DNA from: an uncultured Erysipelotrichaceae bacterium
GTDB lineage: Bacteria > Bacillota_I > Bacilli_A > Erysipelotrichales > Erysipelotrichaceae
NCBI GenBank assembly: GCA_937900565.1
Contig: CALCFG010000005.1
Span: 1-23,291, forward strand
Direction: 5' to 3'
Length of the DNA stretch: 23,291 nt
In this document: positions 14,661-22,029 of the stretch, piece after piece
Layout of the letters: each line of letters starts with the position of its first letter
Position numbering within the stretch: the first letter of the stretch is position 1
Made by a program: the position numbers and the translations under genes
Notes under the pieces: model-generated
What the model was told of the DNA's origin: nothing
The model's database searches: none
What the model saw: the letters and a program-made list of their open reading frames with translations, nothing else

Positions 14661-15386
14661 TTAAAAGTTGTTATTTTTAACATTTTTCGCATGAATTAAA
14701 TCATATTCATGTGCCAATGCATCATTCCACAAGTCATTGCGGTAAGTTTTTGTATTTTTTAAGCTGTTTTCATATTTCCAATCGTGAATTAATTGGTGGT
14801 TCCCATTGGTTAAAACAAACGGAACTTTTTTACCTTCAAATTCTAATGGCCTCGTAAATTGATCATATTCCAATAATCCATTACTAAACGATTCATCCTC
14901 CAATGAATCGCGTTTAATGACCCCTTGACGTAATCGCGCAATAGAATCCACAATGACACACGCAGCCAATTCCCCACCAGTTAATACGAAATCCCCAATG
15001 GAAAAACGGTAATCACAATAATCATAAACTCTGGCGTCAAAACCTTCATAATGGCCGCAAAGAATTACAATATCCTCTCCTAAATCAGCCAACTGTTGAG
15101 CATTACTTTGTTGATAAGTATAACCGACTGGTGTGGTTGCAATTACTTTGCACCGATCTGTTTTAACAGCATCCAAACATCGCTTAACCACATCCACTTG
15201 AATCAACATTCCCGTTGTTTTTGAATAGGGAGTATCATCCACATGTCGATGCTTATTTACACTATAATCTCTTAAATCCACGACATTAATTTCAATCAAA
15301 TGATTTTCAATGGCACGCTTAAGAATTGAATATTGAAAATATGGCGTTATCATATCTGGGAATAAGGTAACGATAGTAAATCTCAT
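14661..15386 (-). CDS. trmD: tRNA (guanine-37-N1)-methyltransferase
   Basis: A SPOUT methyltransferase making m1G37 next to the anticodon, which prevents +1 frameshifting. The start at 15386 gives MRFTIVTLFPDMITPYFQYS, the standard N-terminus, and overlaps the rimM stop as ATGA. An in-frame ATG farther upstream would add 11 atypical residues. The knot region ILCGHYEGFDARV, then FSIGDFVLTGGELAACVIVDS, binds the methyl donor in its trefoil fold. The C-terminal helical domain begins after RDSLEDESFSNGLLEYDQFTRP. About 241 residues, normal. Confidence 0.97.
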   Translation of the reverse strand: MRFTIVTLFPDMITPYFQYSILKRAIENHLIEINVVDLRDYSVNKHRHVDDTPYSKTTGMLIQVDVVKRCLDAVKTDRCKVIATTPVGYTYQQSNAQQLADLGEDIVILCGHYEGFDARVYDYCDYRFSIGDFVLTGGELAACVIVDSIARLRQGVIKRDSLEDESFSNGLLEYDQFTRPLEFEGKKVPFVLTNGNHQLIHDWKYENSLKNTKTYRNDLWNDALAHEYDLIHAKNVKNNNF

Positions 15387-15865
15387 AATAAACCCGCCAA
15401 ATTTTTCATTACGATGCATTGTACTTGATCATCAATATTTTCAATAAACGGATCAATAAAAGGTATTAATACGCTTTTCCCATTTAATAAATCCAAACGC
15501 ATATTCACTTGCGCACCAAAGCTTTCAAAACCTTTTACTTTACCTACCAATTGATCACCATAAATCACATCATAATGTTTTAATTCATACCCATAATGCC
15601 CATCAATTTCTGGTAAATCTTTAACATCCACAGTTAATACACTTCCGATGAGTGGTTGAGCCAATTCTATCGTATCTATGCTACTTAATTTAATGATTGG
15701 ACATCCTTTTTGCATACGAAAACTTTTAATTTGATAACACATATTACCAATAAAAACACGTTTTCCCACTTTAAAACGTTGTTCTAATTCTGTTGTAATT
15801 GGATAAATTTTCATTTCACCTTTTAATCCAACTGTTTTAATAATTTTACCAATTTCTAGATTCAT
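15383..15865 (-). CDS. rimM: Ribosome maturation factor RimM
   Basis: A 160-residue 16S processing factor that binds S19 and helps mature the 30S head. The N-terminal beta-barrel begins MNLEIGKIIKTVGLKGEMKIYP, with the G-x-KGE turn of the family. The C-terminal PRC barrel contains VGKVKGFESFGAQ, LIPFIDPFIENID and the LAGLL end. There is no ribosome site in front of the ATG; the 32-base gap after khpA is taken up by a hairpin and AT-rich sequence. Its stop overlaps the trmD start, so trmD depends on rimM translation. Confidence 0.95.
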   Translation of the reverse strand: MNLEIGKIIKTVGLKGEMKIYPITTELEQRFKVGKRVFIGNMCYQIKSFRMQKGCPIIKLSSIDTIELAQPLIGSVLTVDVKDLPEIDGHYGYELKHYDVIYGDQLVGKVKGFESFGAQVNMRLDLLNGKSVLIPFIDPFIENIDDQVQCIVMKNLAGLL

Positions 15866-15880
15866 ATAAAAAGTATAATA

Positions 15881-15908
15881 AAAATCAATAGATTACTCTA
15901 TTGATTTT
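15881..15908 (-). promoter_or_regulatory. Hairpin over the khpA stop codon (attenuator or terminator)
   Basis: A perfect 12-base-pair stem (AAAATCAATAGA with its complement) capped by GTAA, a GNRA-type tetraloop. The 5' arm contains the khpA stop codon TAG. The 3' arm runs into TTATTATACTTTTTAT, just before rimM. It has the shape of an intrinsic terminator inside the operon, so it could lower expression of rimM-trmD relative to rpsP-khpA, and ribosomes ending khpA would cover its 5' arm. Confidence 0.7.
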
Positions 15909-16155
15909 CTTCGTTATTTTCGAATTTAATTGAAATATGCACATCACTTAATACGCTAGCGATGGACATCATCGCGCGAATGGCTTGCGCCATCGCTCCT
16001 TTTTTACCAATTAAATGACCAATATCACTTTTATGTGCATGAATAATTAGTGTTAATGATTTTTCATCTTCACTAATTGTTTGCTCAACACAAAGTTGAT
16101 CCGGATATTGGCAAAGTGGCAACAATAAGTCTTTTAAGACTACATCAAAGTTCAT
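15898..16155 (-). CDS. khpA: KH-domain RNA-binding protein KhpA
   Basis: An 85-residue single KH domain protein (YlqC family). The GxxG loop is in HLIGKKGAMAQAIRAMM, preceded by LTLIIHAHKSD. It normally forms a dimer with KhpB and binds many small RNAs and mRNAs, with effects on cell elongation in streptococci. It follows rpsP by two bases, the standard position in Firmicutes; AAAGG at the rpsP end is its likely ribosome site. Confidence 0.94.
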   Translation of the reverse strand: MNFDVVLKDLLLPLCQYPDQLCVEQTISEDEKSLTLIIHAHKSDIGHLIGKKGAMAQAIRAMMSIASVLSDVHISIKFENNEENQ

Positions 16156-16157
16156 TA

Positions 16158-16436
16158 CTAGTTGCCTTTCGCGTTTTTAGCTTCGTGAAATTTTTTCATA
16201 ACGCCTTCATGCGCTAAGATGTTACGAACAGTTTCCGTAGGTTGTGCACCATTATTTAACCATTTCATTACTTTTTCTTCATCTAAAGTAACAATAGCTG
16301 GGTTTTTAGTTGGATCATATGTACCAACGTTTTCAATACTTCTACCATCTCTTGGCGCGCGAGAATCAGCGGCTACGATACGGTAGAAAGGTGCTTTTTT
16401 AGCGCCCATTCTTTTTAAACGTAATTTAACTGCCAT
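16158..16436 (-). CDS. rpsP: 30S ribosomal protein S16
   Basis: A 92-residue S16, an early 30S body protein. MAVKLRLKRMGAKKAPFYRI, VAADSRAPRDGR, IENVGTYDP and WLNNGAQPTETV are diagnostic. AAGGAGG stands eight bases before the ATG. It has its own strong promoter just upstream. Confidence 0.98.
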   Translation of the reverse strand: MAVKLRLKRMGAKKAPFYRIVAADSRAPRDGRSIENVGTYDPTKNPAIVTLDEEKVMKWLNNGAQPTETVRNILAHEGVMKKFHEAKNAKGN

Positions 16437-16470
16437 GTAATTATCCTCCTTACTTCCTTAACAAATACTA

Positions 16471-16499
16471 ATATACAAATAAAAAAAGAAGGTGTCAAG
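16471..16499 (-). promoter_or_regulatory. Promoter of rpsP operon
   Basis: TTGACA (16494-16499) and TATATT (16471-16476) with exactly 17 bases between them, a near-consensus sigma-70/SigA promoter. Transcription would start about 30 bases before the rpsP ATG. The -35 hexamer lies within the 3' arm of the preceding terminator stem. Confidence 0.85.
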
Positions 16500-16517
16500 C
16501 ATTTTTACTTAACACCC
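16480..16517 (-). terminator. Intrinsic terminator after the flavin reductase
   Basis: Stem GGTGTTAAG/CTTGACACC (nine pairs, one T-G), loop of eight bases, followed in the minus direction by TTCTTTTTTTATTT. It starts 8 bases after the reductase stop codon. Confidence 0.9.
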
Positions 16518-16524
16518 TAATATT

Positions 16525-18582
16525 TTATTTACCTGCGTTTTCGCCAGCAATACGTCCGAATGTAAAGATATCGGCGATAGCATTACCACCTAAACGGTTA
16601 GCACCATGCACACCACCAGTAACTTCACCAGCAGCCCATAAACCTTCAATCGCATTACCTTCGGTATCCAATACTTGCGCATCAGTATTGATCGTTAGAC
16701 CACCCATTGTGTGGTGTAAGCTTGATTTACGTGGCGAGATAACAAATCCTTTGCTAGGGTCTGCTTCAATGGCATCAATATCAATCTTACCAGCCAATAC
16801 TTCTTTACCAAATTCAGGATCTTCTTGGTTATCAACATAACTGTTATAAGTTTCAATTAAAGTACGTAATTGTTCTTCAGTAAATGTTGCTTTTGATCCA
16901 CCAGCACTTTGTTTTGTAGCTTCAGCTAACTCAGCTAATGTAGAACCATACCAAACATGACCGTTATCAATCATTGTTTGCAAGCTTGTACCAAACATTT
17001 TCATAGTTGGATCTGCTCCTTTGCATAATCCATCTTCATCACCACCACCTGCATAAAGAATATAGAAAATTCCATCTTCTAATTCTAAGCTTGCTTTGGC
17101 TAATACGTCACGTTCAGCATATTCATCAACAAAACGTTTACCATTACCATCAAACCAAACTTGTTCACTGGCATCAGCCCATACACCATCAGTCATTGTA
17201 CCTTTAATTGGAGAAGAACTTGGCATCATTTGAGATACACCTAAATCAGTTGTTGAAGCACTAATAGCCATTCCCATAACAATACCATCACCATCATTTG
17301 TACCAACATTAGTTGTTAATGTATGATCACTTAAATCATCTCCCCAATAGTTATCGTATTCTTTAACCATTTTAGGGTTAGCACAGTATCCACCACTGGC
17401 AAGAATAACACCATTATTTGTATTAATAGTAACTTGTGTACCATCAGCTTTTTCTGCTTTAACACCAACGACTTTATTGCTATCATCAACAATTAATTCT
17501 TTACCAGCAGTTTCAGTATAAATTTGTACACCTAATTCTTCTGCTTTGTTTCGTAACGCATCAATTAATGGTTCACCAGCAGTATAAGCATGCGTTCTAG
17601 GCCACATTGCTCCCAACACTGTATATAAGCTTGAACCTTCATGGCTAATTTCAACACCTAAAGATCCAGCCCAATCATAGGCATCCAAAGCACTTTCAGC
17701 CAATGTTTGTGCTAAGTCGTGATTAGGACAAATCCATGTTCCATCATTTAATTGGCGTAATCCACCAGTATAAATGTGCCACATATGCAACGCAATAGAA
17801 TCATAGCCTGGCATATCAACACCGGCTTGCTTACCTGCATTTTCACTTAAATAGGCTTGAATGTCAGCTTGTAAATCAGTTAAAACATGTTCCCATTCTG
17901 GGAAATCTGCAAAATGTAAAGCTTCATCATTTACATCCAATGCCAAGTAATCATTTAAAGTTGCTAGTTGCGCCGTGGATAAAATAGCTTCTTCTTGAGC
18001 TTGCGGATCCACACAGTTAAAAGCACCACCAGCCATCATTGTGTTACCACCTAAAAATGAACTCTTTTCAATTAAGATAACATTACTTCCTTGTTGAGCT
18101 GCACTAATGGCTGCGCTTAAACCGGCTCCACCGCCACCAACAACTGCAACATCAGCATCCAAAGTTTCATCTTCACCAGCAGTTGCGTGGTAAGCATTGG
18201 CACTTAATTGTTCTTCAGTAAATCCCGCTTGTAACGCAGCATCTTTTGCAGCACGCATAATCGCATTACTTGCTAAGGTAGCACCGGTTACTGTATCTAA
18301 ATCGGTAGTTTGATGTTCAACGATTTGTTGAGGTAATCTTTCCAAAGCAACTCTCGCAATACTTGGAGTTTCGCTTGTCTGTGTTACAGTAGCTGTTGTA
18401 ATTTTTCCACCTTCAACAACTAATTCGACACTTAAATCACCTTGCATACCAACACTTGTACCCACATAAGTACCATCGGTAACATTAGCAACTGATGTTT
18501 CTTGCGTACTTGTGCTTTTTGAACACGCACTCACACTTACTAACATCATTAAAGCCAATAATGTTTTTAATCCTTTCTTCAT
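16525..18582 (-). CDS. Lipoprotein FMN/FAD reductase of the fumarate/urocanate reductase family
   Basis: About 685 residues. A lipoprotein signal peptide MKKGLKTLLALMMLVSVSAC gives Cys20 as lipid anchor, so it acts on the outer face of the membrane. An FMN-binding domain follows (about 35 to 120), with DTVTGATLAS, whose Thr102 fits the covalent FMN attachment motif used by ApbE. The FAD domain starts at VAVVGGGGAGLSAA (about 147) and runs on with EKSSFLGGNTMMAGG. The end has SLHHTMGGL and HGANRLGGNA, matching catalytic His and Arg regions of flavocytochrome c fumarate reductases. It probably reduces an unsaturated acid as an electron acceptor in anaerobic respiration; which one (fumarate, urocanate, acrylate or other) is not decidable. 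The start at 18582 is chosen since AAGGAGG is six bases ahead; a TTG at 18600 precedes the ribosome site and is rejected. Confidence 0.9.
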   Translation of the reverse strand: MKKGLKTLLALMMLVSVSACSKSTSTQETSVANVTDGTYVGTSVGMQGDLSVELVVEGGKITTATVTQTSETPSIARVALERLPQQIVEHQTTDLDTVTGATLASNAIMRAAKDAALQAGFTEEQLSANAYHATAGEDETLDADVAVVGGGGAGLSAAISAAQQGSNVILIEKSSFLGGNTMMAGGAFNCVDPQAQEEAILSTAQLATLNDYLALDVNDEALHFADFPEWEHVLTDLQADIQAYLSENAGKQAGVDMPGYDSIALHMWHIYTGGLRQLNDGTWICPNHDLAQTLAESALDAYDWAGSLGVEISHEGSSLYTVLGAMWPRTHAYTAGEPLIDALRNKAEELGVQIYTETAGKELIVDDSNKVVGVKAEKADGTQVTINTNNGVILASGGYCANPKMVKEYDNYWGDDLSDHTLTTNVGTNDGDGIVMGMAISASTTDLGVSQMMPSSSPIKGTMTDGVWADASEQVWFDGNGKRFVDEYAERDVLAKASLELEDGIFYILYAGGGDEDGLCKGADPTMKMFGTSLQTMIDNGHVWYGSTLAELAEATKQSAGGSKATFTEEQLRTLIETYNSYVDNQEDPEFGKEVLAGKIDIDAIEADPSKGFVISPRKSSLHHTMGGLTINTDAQVLDTEGNAIEGLWAAGEVTGGVHGANRLGGNAIADIFTFGRIAGENAGK

Positions 18583-18591
18583 TTTTTTCCT

Positions 18592-18613
18592 CCTTGTCAA
18601 TGTTTTGACAAGG
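18592..18613. promoter_or_regulatory. Second inverted repeat at the reductase transcript start
   Basis: CCTTGTCAA and TTGACAAGG flank four bases. In the minus direction the 3' arm runs straight into the Shine-Dalgarno (its AAGG is part of AAGGAGG), and the repeat covers the expected transcription start. It could be a second operator, or an RNA hairpin that hides the ribosome site if transcription begins slightly farther upstream. Confidence 0.5.
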
Positions 18614-18615
18614 AT

Positions 18616-18646
18616 ATTAAAAACCTGTAAGTAACTTACAGGTCAA
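18616..18646 (-). promoter_or_regulatory. MerR-type promoter/operator of the flavin reductase
   Basis: A -35 TTGACC (18641-18646) and a -10 TTTAAT (18616-18621) are separated by 19 bases. The spacer is filled by a perfect palindrome at 18623-18643 with arms ACCTGTAAGT and ACTTACAGGT around one central base. An over-long spacer holding a palindrome is the hallmark of promoters remodelled by MerR-family activators, and a MerR gene lies directly upstream. Confidence 0.72.
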
Positions 18647-18683
18647 CAATTTTGTGAAAAAAGTAACACTTGTTAAAAACTCT

Positions 18684-19475
18684 CTAAAATTGACAACCTA
18701 ATGTCATTACAAATTGCTTTGGGTTTTTCGTTTTGTCGCAAAAATACAATCTGCCATAGATATCATTGGTTAATGGCCTGTTTTCATTAGCAAACCAATC
18801 AAATATGGGCTTTAGCTTTTGTTTACTAATTTTAAACGGATTATCCACACTAATTAATAAACTTACACATTTTCCTTTTTCAATAAATTGCGAAAAAGCC
18901 GCGGTCTCAAGATTTAATAAATTCACATTACGTTCTAACATGCCAACTCCAACACTACTTTCCACGTAATCTAAACCGTTGGTTAGCGACGCATTCGATA
19001 TCTTTATAGCAATATATGAAAAAGGAAATAAACTAACCAATCTACTTAAAAATTGATAATCAATAGGATCACTGAGATCACTCCCTAACGTGTAAATACT
19101 GTAATGGCCTTCAATATCCTTTAATAAATCCACTTGATTATTAACATCCAAACTTAAATAATAATTCTTCATTTCTTTAAAACGTTTTAAACGAACTTGG
19201 TCCCAATGGATTTGATATTCTAATTTAGCTATCCGTTCATCCAACCAATCATACAATTCATTTAAATCCATCTTTGATTGAGCCAATAAATCCTCCATAC
19301 TCATATCATAACTACGATACATTAAGGTATCGTATATCATCAACGCATCCATTTGATCATATTCACGATAATTATTATTCTCATTACGTATACCTTCGAT
19401 GACACCACAGCGATCATAATAACGTAATTTACTCGGACTAATTCCAACTATTTTCGCTAATTCATTTACTTTCAT
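18684..19475 (-). CDS. MerR-family transcriptional regulator with effector-binding domain
   Basis: A 263-residue regulator. The N-terminal winged helix MKVNELAKIVGISPSKLRYY, then DRCGVIEGIRNENNNYREYD, is typical MerR. A coiled dimer helix follows (about 75 to 120, DWLDERIAKLEYQIHWDQVRLKRF). The C-terminal half (about 130 to 263) resembles the GyrI/BmrR-type small-molecule binding fold, but without a recognisable ligand motif. Such proteins twist a promoter with a long spacer into an active shape when the effector binds. The palindrome in front of the reductase gene 84 bases downstream is the obvious target. No Shine-Dalgarno precedes the ATG; TATATT lies seven bases from it, so a leaderless transcript is possible. 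Confidence 0.85.
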   Translation of the reverse strand: MKVNELAKIVGISPSKLRYYDRCGVIEGIRNENNNYREYDQMDALMIYDTLMYRSYDMSMEDLLAQSKMDLNELYDWLDERIAKLEYQIHWDQVRLKRFKEMKNYYLSLDVNNQVDLLKDIEGHYSIYTLGSDLSDPIDYQFLSRLVSLFPFSYIAIKISNASLTNGLDYVESSVGVGMLERNVNLLNLETAAFSQFIEKGKCVSLLISVDNPFKISKQKLKPIFDWFANENRPLTNDIYGRLYFCDKTKNPKQFVMTLGCQF

Positions 19476-19489
19476 ACTTATTAATATAC

Positions 19490-19515
19490 AAGAAAATGCG
19501 TATTTCTACGCATTT
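19490..19515 (-). terminator. Intrinsic terminator after ffh
   Basis: Stem AAATGCGTA/TACGCATTT with a GAAA tetraloop, starting two bases after the ffh stop and followed in the minus direction by TCTTG. The T-run merges with the stem end (ATTTTCTT), so efficiency may be moderate. Confidence 0.75.
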
Positions 19516-19517
19516 GT

Positions 19518-20843
19518 TTATTTTAGGAAATCTTTCATAGCACCTTTGCTCATACGTCCCATCACACCCATAGCTTTTTTCATACGTTCAAAATTATTAA
19601 AAACTTTATTTACATCATTTACACTAGTTCCACTACCTGCCGCAATACGACGCTTATGGGTAGAGCGTAGACGGGAAGGATCTTTCCGTTCACTTGGTGT
19701 CATGGATTGGATAATAGCTTTGGTCTTTTTCATTTGAGCATTGGCTTGTTCATCATTGATTTGATCTGCCAATTGATTCAATCCTGGTATCATTTTAACT
19801 AAAGACCCTAATGAGCCCATTTTATTTACCGATTCCAATTGAAACAACATATCATCCATCGTAAAGGTACCATCCAATAACCGTTTGGCGCTTTCTTCTG
19901 CCTTTTTTTGATCCATTGTTTCTTGTGCTTTTTCTACTAAAGAAACAATATCACCAAAGCCTAAGATACGGTCTGCCATACGTTGTGGATAGAACGGCTC
20001 AAATTCATCAATCTTTTCACCAATACCTACAAACTTTATCGGTACATTAGTTAATGTTTTAACACTTAAAACGCCACCCCCACGGGCATCCCCATCGAAT
20101 TTTGTAGCAATTAACCCACTGACATTTAAAGTTTGCGAAAAACTTTGCGCAACAGTAACGATATCTTGACCAGTCATTGCATCTACAGTTAATAAAACTT
20201 CACTTGGTTGCAACATGTCTTGAATATCTTTAACTTCTTGCATTAATTCATCATCAACATGTAAACGCCCTGCCGTATCAACCAATAAATAGTCAACATA
20301 ATTTTTTTGCGCATAAGCAAGCCCATGCTTAACCACTTCGCGAGCACCCACACTCGGATCCATTGCAAAAACTTCAACATTAATGGATTTCCCCAAGGTC
20401 TTCAACTGTTCAATAGCGGCAGGACGTTGAGTATCCCCTGCGACCAATAAAATTTTCTTTTCTTCTTTTTTTAATTGATTGGCCAATTTTGCCAATGATG
20501 TGGTTTTACCTGTTCCTTGTAACCCAACGACCATAATCTTCGTCATTGGCAATTCTTTATTTAATTGAGTTTGTTCTTCACCTAACAAGATAACTAATTC
20601 ATCATGAACAATTTTAACCAATTGTTGCCCTGGTTCAACCGACTCTAATACTTTTTCACCTTTGGCTTTTTCACGTACCGAGTCTAAAAATTGTTTAACA
20701 ACTTTGTAGTTAACATCTGCTTCCAAGAGTGCCAAACGCACTTTCTTTAGCATATCCTCCATATTAGCATCCGTTAAATGCCCTTTACCTTGTATATCCC
20801 GAACAGCTTCATTGAGTTTAGAAGTTAATGAATCAAACGCCAT
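19518..20843 (-). CDS. ffh: Signal recognition particle protein Ffh
   Basis: A 441-residue SRP54 GTPase that with the SRP RNA targets membrane proteins to FtsY and SecYEG. The N domain covers residues 1 to about 90. GTPase motifs are GLQGTGKTTSLAKLANQL (107 on), DTAGRLHVD, TKFDGDARGGG and a GIGEKIDEFEPF turn. The C-terminal M domain contains KMGSLGSLVKMIPG and SMTPSERKDPS. RIAAGSGTSVNDVN closes it, with a short RMSKGAMKDFLK tail. Length normal. AAGGAGG stands five bases ahead of the ATG. The small YlxM gene that usually precedes ffh in Firmicutes is not here; an SSB-like gene holds that position. Confidence 0.98.
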   Translation of the reverse strand: MAFDSLTSKLNEAVRDIQGKGHLTDANMEDMLKKVRLALLEADVNYKVVKQFLDSVREKAKGEKVLESVEPGQQLVKIVHDELVILLGEEQTQLNKELPMTKIMVVGLQGTGKTTSLAKLANQLKKEEKKILLVAGDTQRPAAIEQLKTLGKSINVEVFAMDPSVGAREVVKHGLAYAQKNYVDYLLVDTAGRLHVDDELMQEVKDIQDMLQPSEVLLTVDAMTGQDIVTVAQSFSQTLNVSGLIATKFDGDARGGGVLSVKTLTNVPIKFVGIGEKIDEFEPFYPQRMADRILGFGDIVSLVEKAQETMDQKKAEESAKRLLDGTFTMDDMLFQLESVNKMGSLGSLVKMIPGLNQLADQINDEQANAQMKKTKAIIQSMTPSERKDPSRLRSTHKRRIAAGSGTSVNDVNKVFNNFERMKKAMGVMGRMSKGAMKDFLK

Positions 20844-20888
20844 AATATCCTCCTTAATGCGGTTACATGCTTACCTATGATACCATAG

Positions 20889-21203
20889 TTACATACTAAA
20901 GGTACATTTCTCAGCAACAATTACCGTTTCAGATATTTCTATGCCGCTTATATTTTTAATTCGTGTCTCTATTCGTCCACTAATACATACCGTGCATCCT
21001 TTTTTACCATACAATTTTAGATCCATTCCTGCTCCTTTCCAAAAAGATACAGCGTAATGATCATAAACAATTTCACCATTGGTATTTTTAAAAGGACGCG
21101 CAACCTGAATCATAATATCCGTATACATTTCATTTTTACCATAAATAATATCCATTGGTTCACTTTCCAATTGACCAACAATAAATACTTGAGCTAAATC
21201 CAT
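20889..21203 (-). CDS. Small SSB-like OB-fold protein
   Basis: A 104-residue protein with the single-stranded DNA-binding protein pattern: VFIVGQLESEP at the start, YDHYAVSFWKGAGMDLKLYGKKG in the middle (compare WxxAxxxxxYLxKGxxV in SSB), then VCISGRIETRIKN and VIVAEKCTF. It forms one OB fold but stops there, without the Gly/Gln-rich linker and acidic DDDxPF tip of replicative SSB. So it may be an accessory SSB, or PriB-like. It lies 45 bases before ffh. AGAAGG is six bases ahead of the ATG. Transcription must pass the yebC terminator or start in a promoter I cannot identify. Confidence 0.7.
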   Translation of the reverse strand: MDLAQVFIVGQLESEPMDIIYGKNEMYTDIMIQVARPFKNTNGEIVYDHYAVSFWKGAGMDLKLYGKKGCTVCISGRIETRIKNISGIEISETVIVAEKCTFSM

Positions 21204-21221
21204 AAATTACCTTCTTTCCAT

Positions 21222-21253
21222 AAAAAAAGACGATAATACATAAGGTATTATCG
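21222..21253 (-). terminator. Intrinsic terminator after the YebC-family gene
   Basis: Perfect nine-pair stem CGATAATAC/GTATTATCG with a five-base loop, followed in the minus direction by TCTTTTTTTATGG. It ends only 19 bases before the SSB-like start codon. Confidence 0.92.
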
Positions 21254-21279
21254 CCAACTCATTGTGTTAATAAAATCAA

Positions 21280-22002
21280 TTATTCTTCTACAACGTTGTG
21301 GAATAATTTTTGTACATCTTCCACTTCATTTAACATTGTAATCAAACGATTCCACATTTCTTTATCTTCATCACTTGTTAAAGTAGTTGTTTCATTTGGA
21401 ATCATTTGAATTTCGGATACTTCAAATTTGCAATCTGGAATCAATTGTTCAATCACTTCTTGAGCTTTGTGGAAGTCAGTAGGTGCTGTAAATACAGTCA
21501 TCATATCATCTTCCACTTGAATGTCTTTTACATCAACTTCTCCCATGATCAATGCATCCAACATGCCTTCTTCATCTGTATAAGGGAATACCAATACCCC
21601 ACAGTTATCATAATTAAATGACACACTGCCACTGACACCCACTTTACAATGTGATTTATTAAAGCAAGTTTTTACAGCAGAAACAGTACGGTTAGTATTA
21701 TCCGTTAAGCAATCAACAATAATGGTTGCTGCCCCTGGACCAAATCCTTCATAACGGCATTCAATATAGTTTTCATCAGCGCCACCCGCTGCCTTTGCGA
21801 TTGCTCTTTTAATAACATCGCTTGGAACTTGGTTTGCTTTTGCTTCTGCTATCTTACGTTTTAACGTTAAATTCATGTCTGGATCAGGAACACCACTTTT
21901 AGCAGCCATATATACTTCCTTACCAAATCTAGAATAAATTTTTGTTTTCATTGCAGCAGTCTTGGCCATCGCCGCTGCACGTACTTCATGCGCTCTTCCC
22001 AT
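21280..22002 (-). CDS. YebC/TACO1-family protein
   Basis: A 240-residue protein of the YebC family. The N-terminus MGRAHEVRAAAMAKTAAMKT and then KIYSRFGKEVYMAAKSG follow the YeeN/YeeI (YebC2) subtype pattern, not the MAGHSKWANIKHRK form. PDPDMNLTLKRKIAEAKANQVP, IKRAIAKAAGG, YEGFGPGAATIIVDCLTDN and NRTVSAVKTCFNK are family motifs. Older work describes members as DNA-binding regulators; more recent work treats the family as translation factors that help ribosomes through difficult proline stretches. Its operon place beside translation genes does not settle this. AAGGAG is eight bases ahead of the ATG. Confidence 0.93.
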   Translation of the reverse strand: MGRAHEVRAAAMAKTAAMKTKIYSRFGKEVYMAAKSGVPDPDMNLTLKRKIAEAKANQVPSDVIKRAIAKAAGGADENYIECRYEGFGPGAATIIVDCLTDNTNRTVSAVKTCFNKSHCKVGVSGSVSFNYDNCGVLVFPYTDEEGMLDALIMGEVDVKDIQVEDDMMTVFTAPTDFHKAQEVIEQLIPDCKFEVSEIQMIPNETTTLTSDEDKEMWNRLITMLNEVEDVQKLFHNVVEE

Positions 22003-22029
22003 TAAATTTCTCCTTAATTGACTTACCTA

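Noticed and set aside
18583..18600. TTG start for the reductase giving six more residues
   Set aside because: It lies upstream of, and encodes, the Shine-Dalgarno itself (TTG ACA AGG AGG); ATG at 18582 has ideal spacing and a clean lipoprotein signal.
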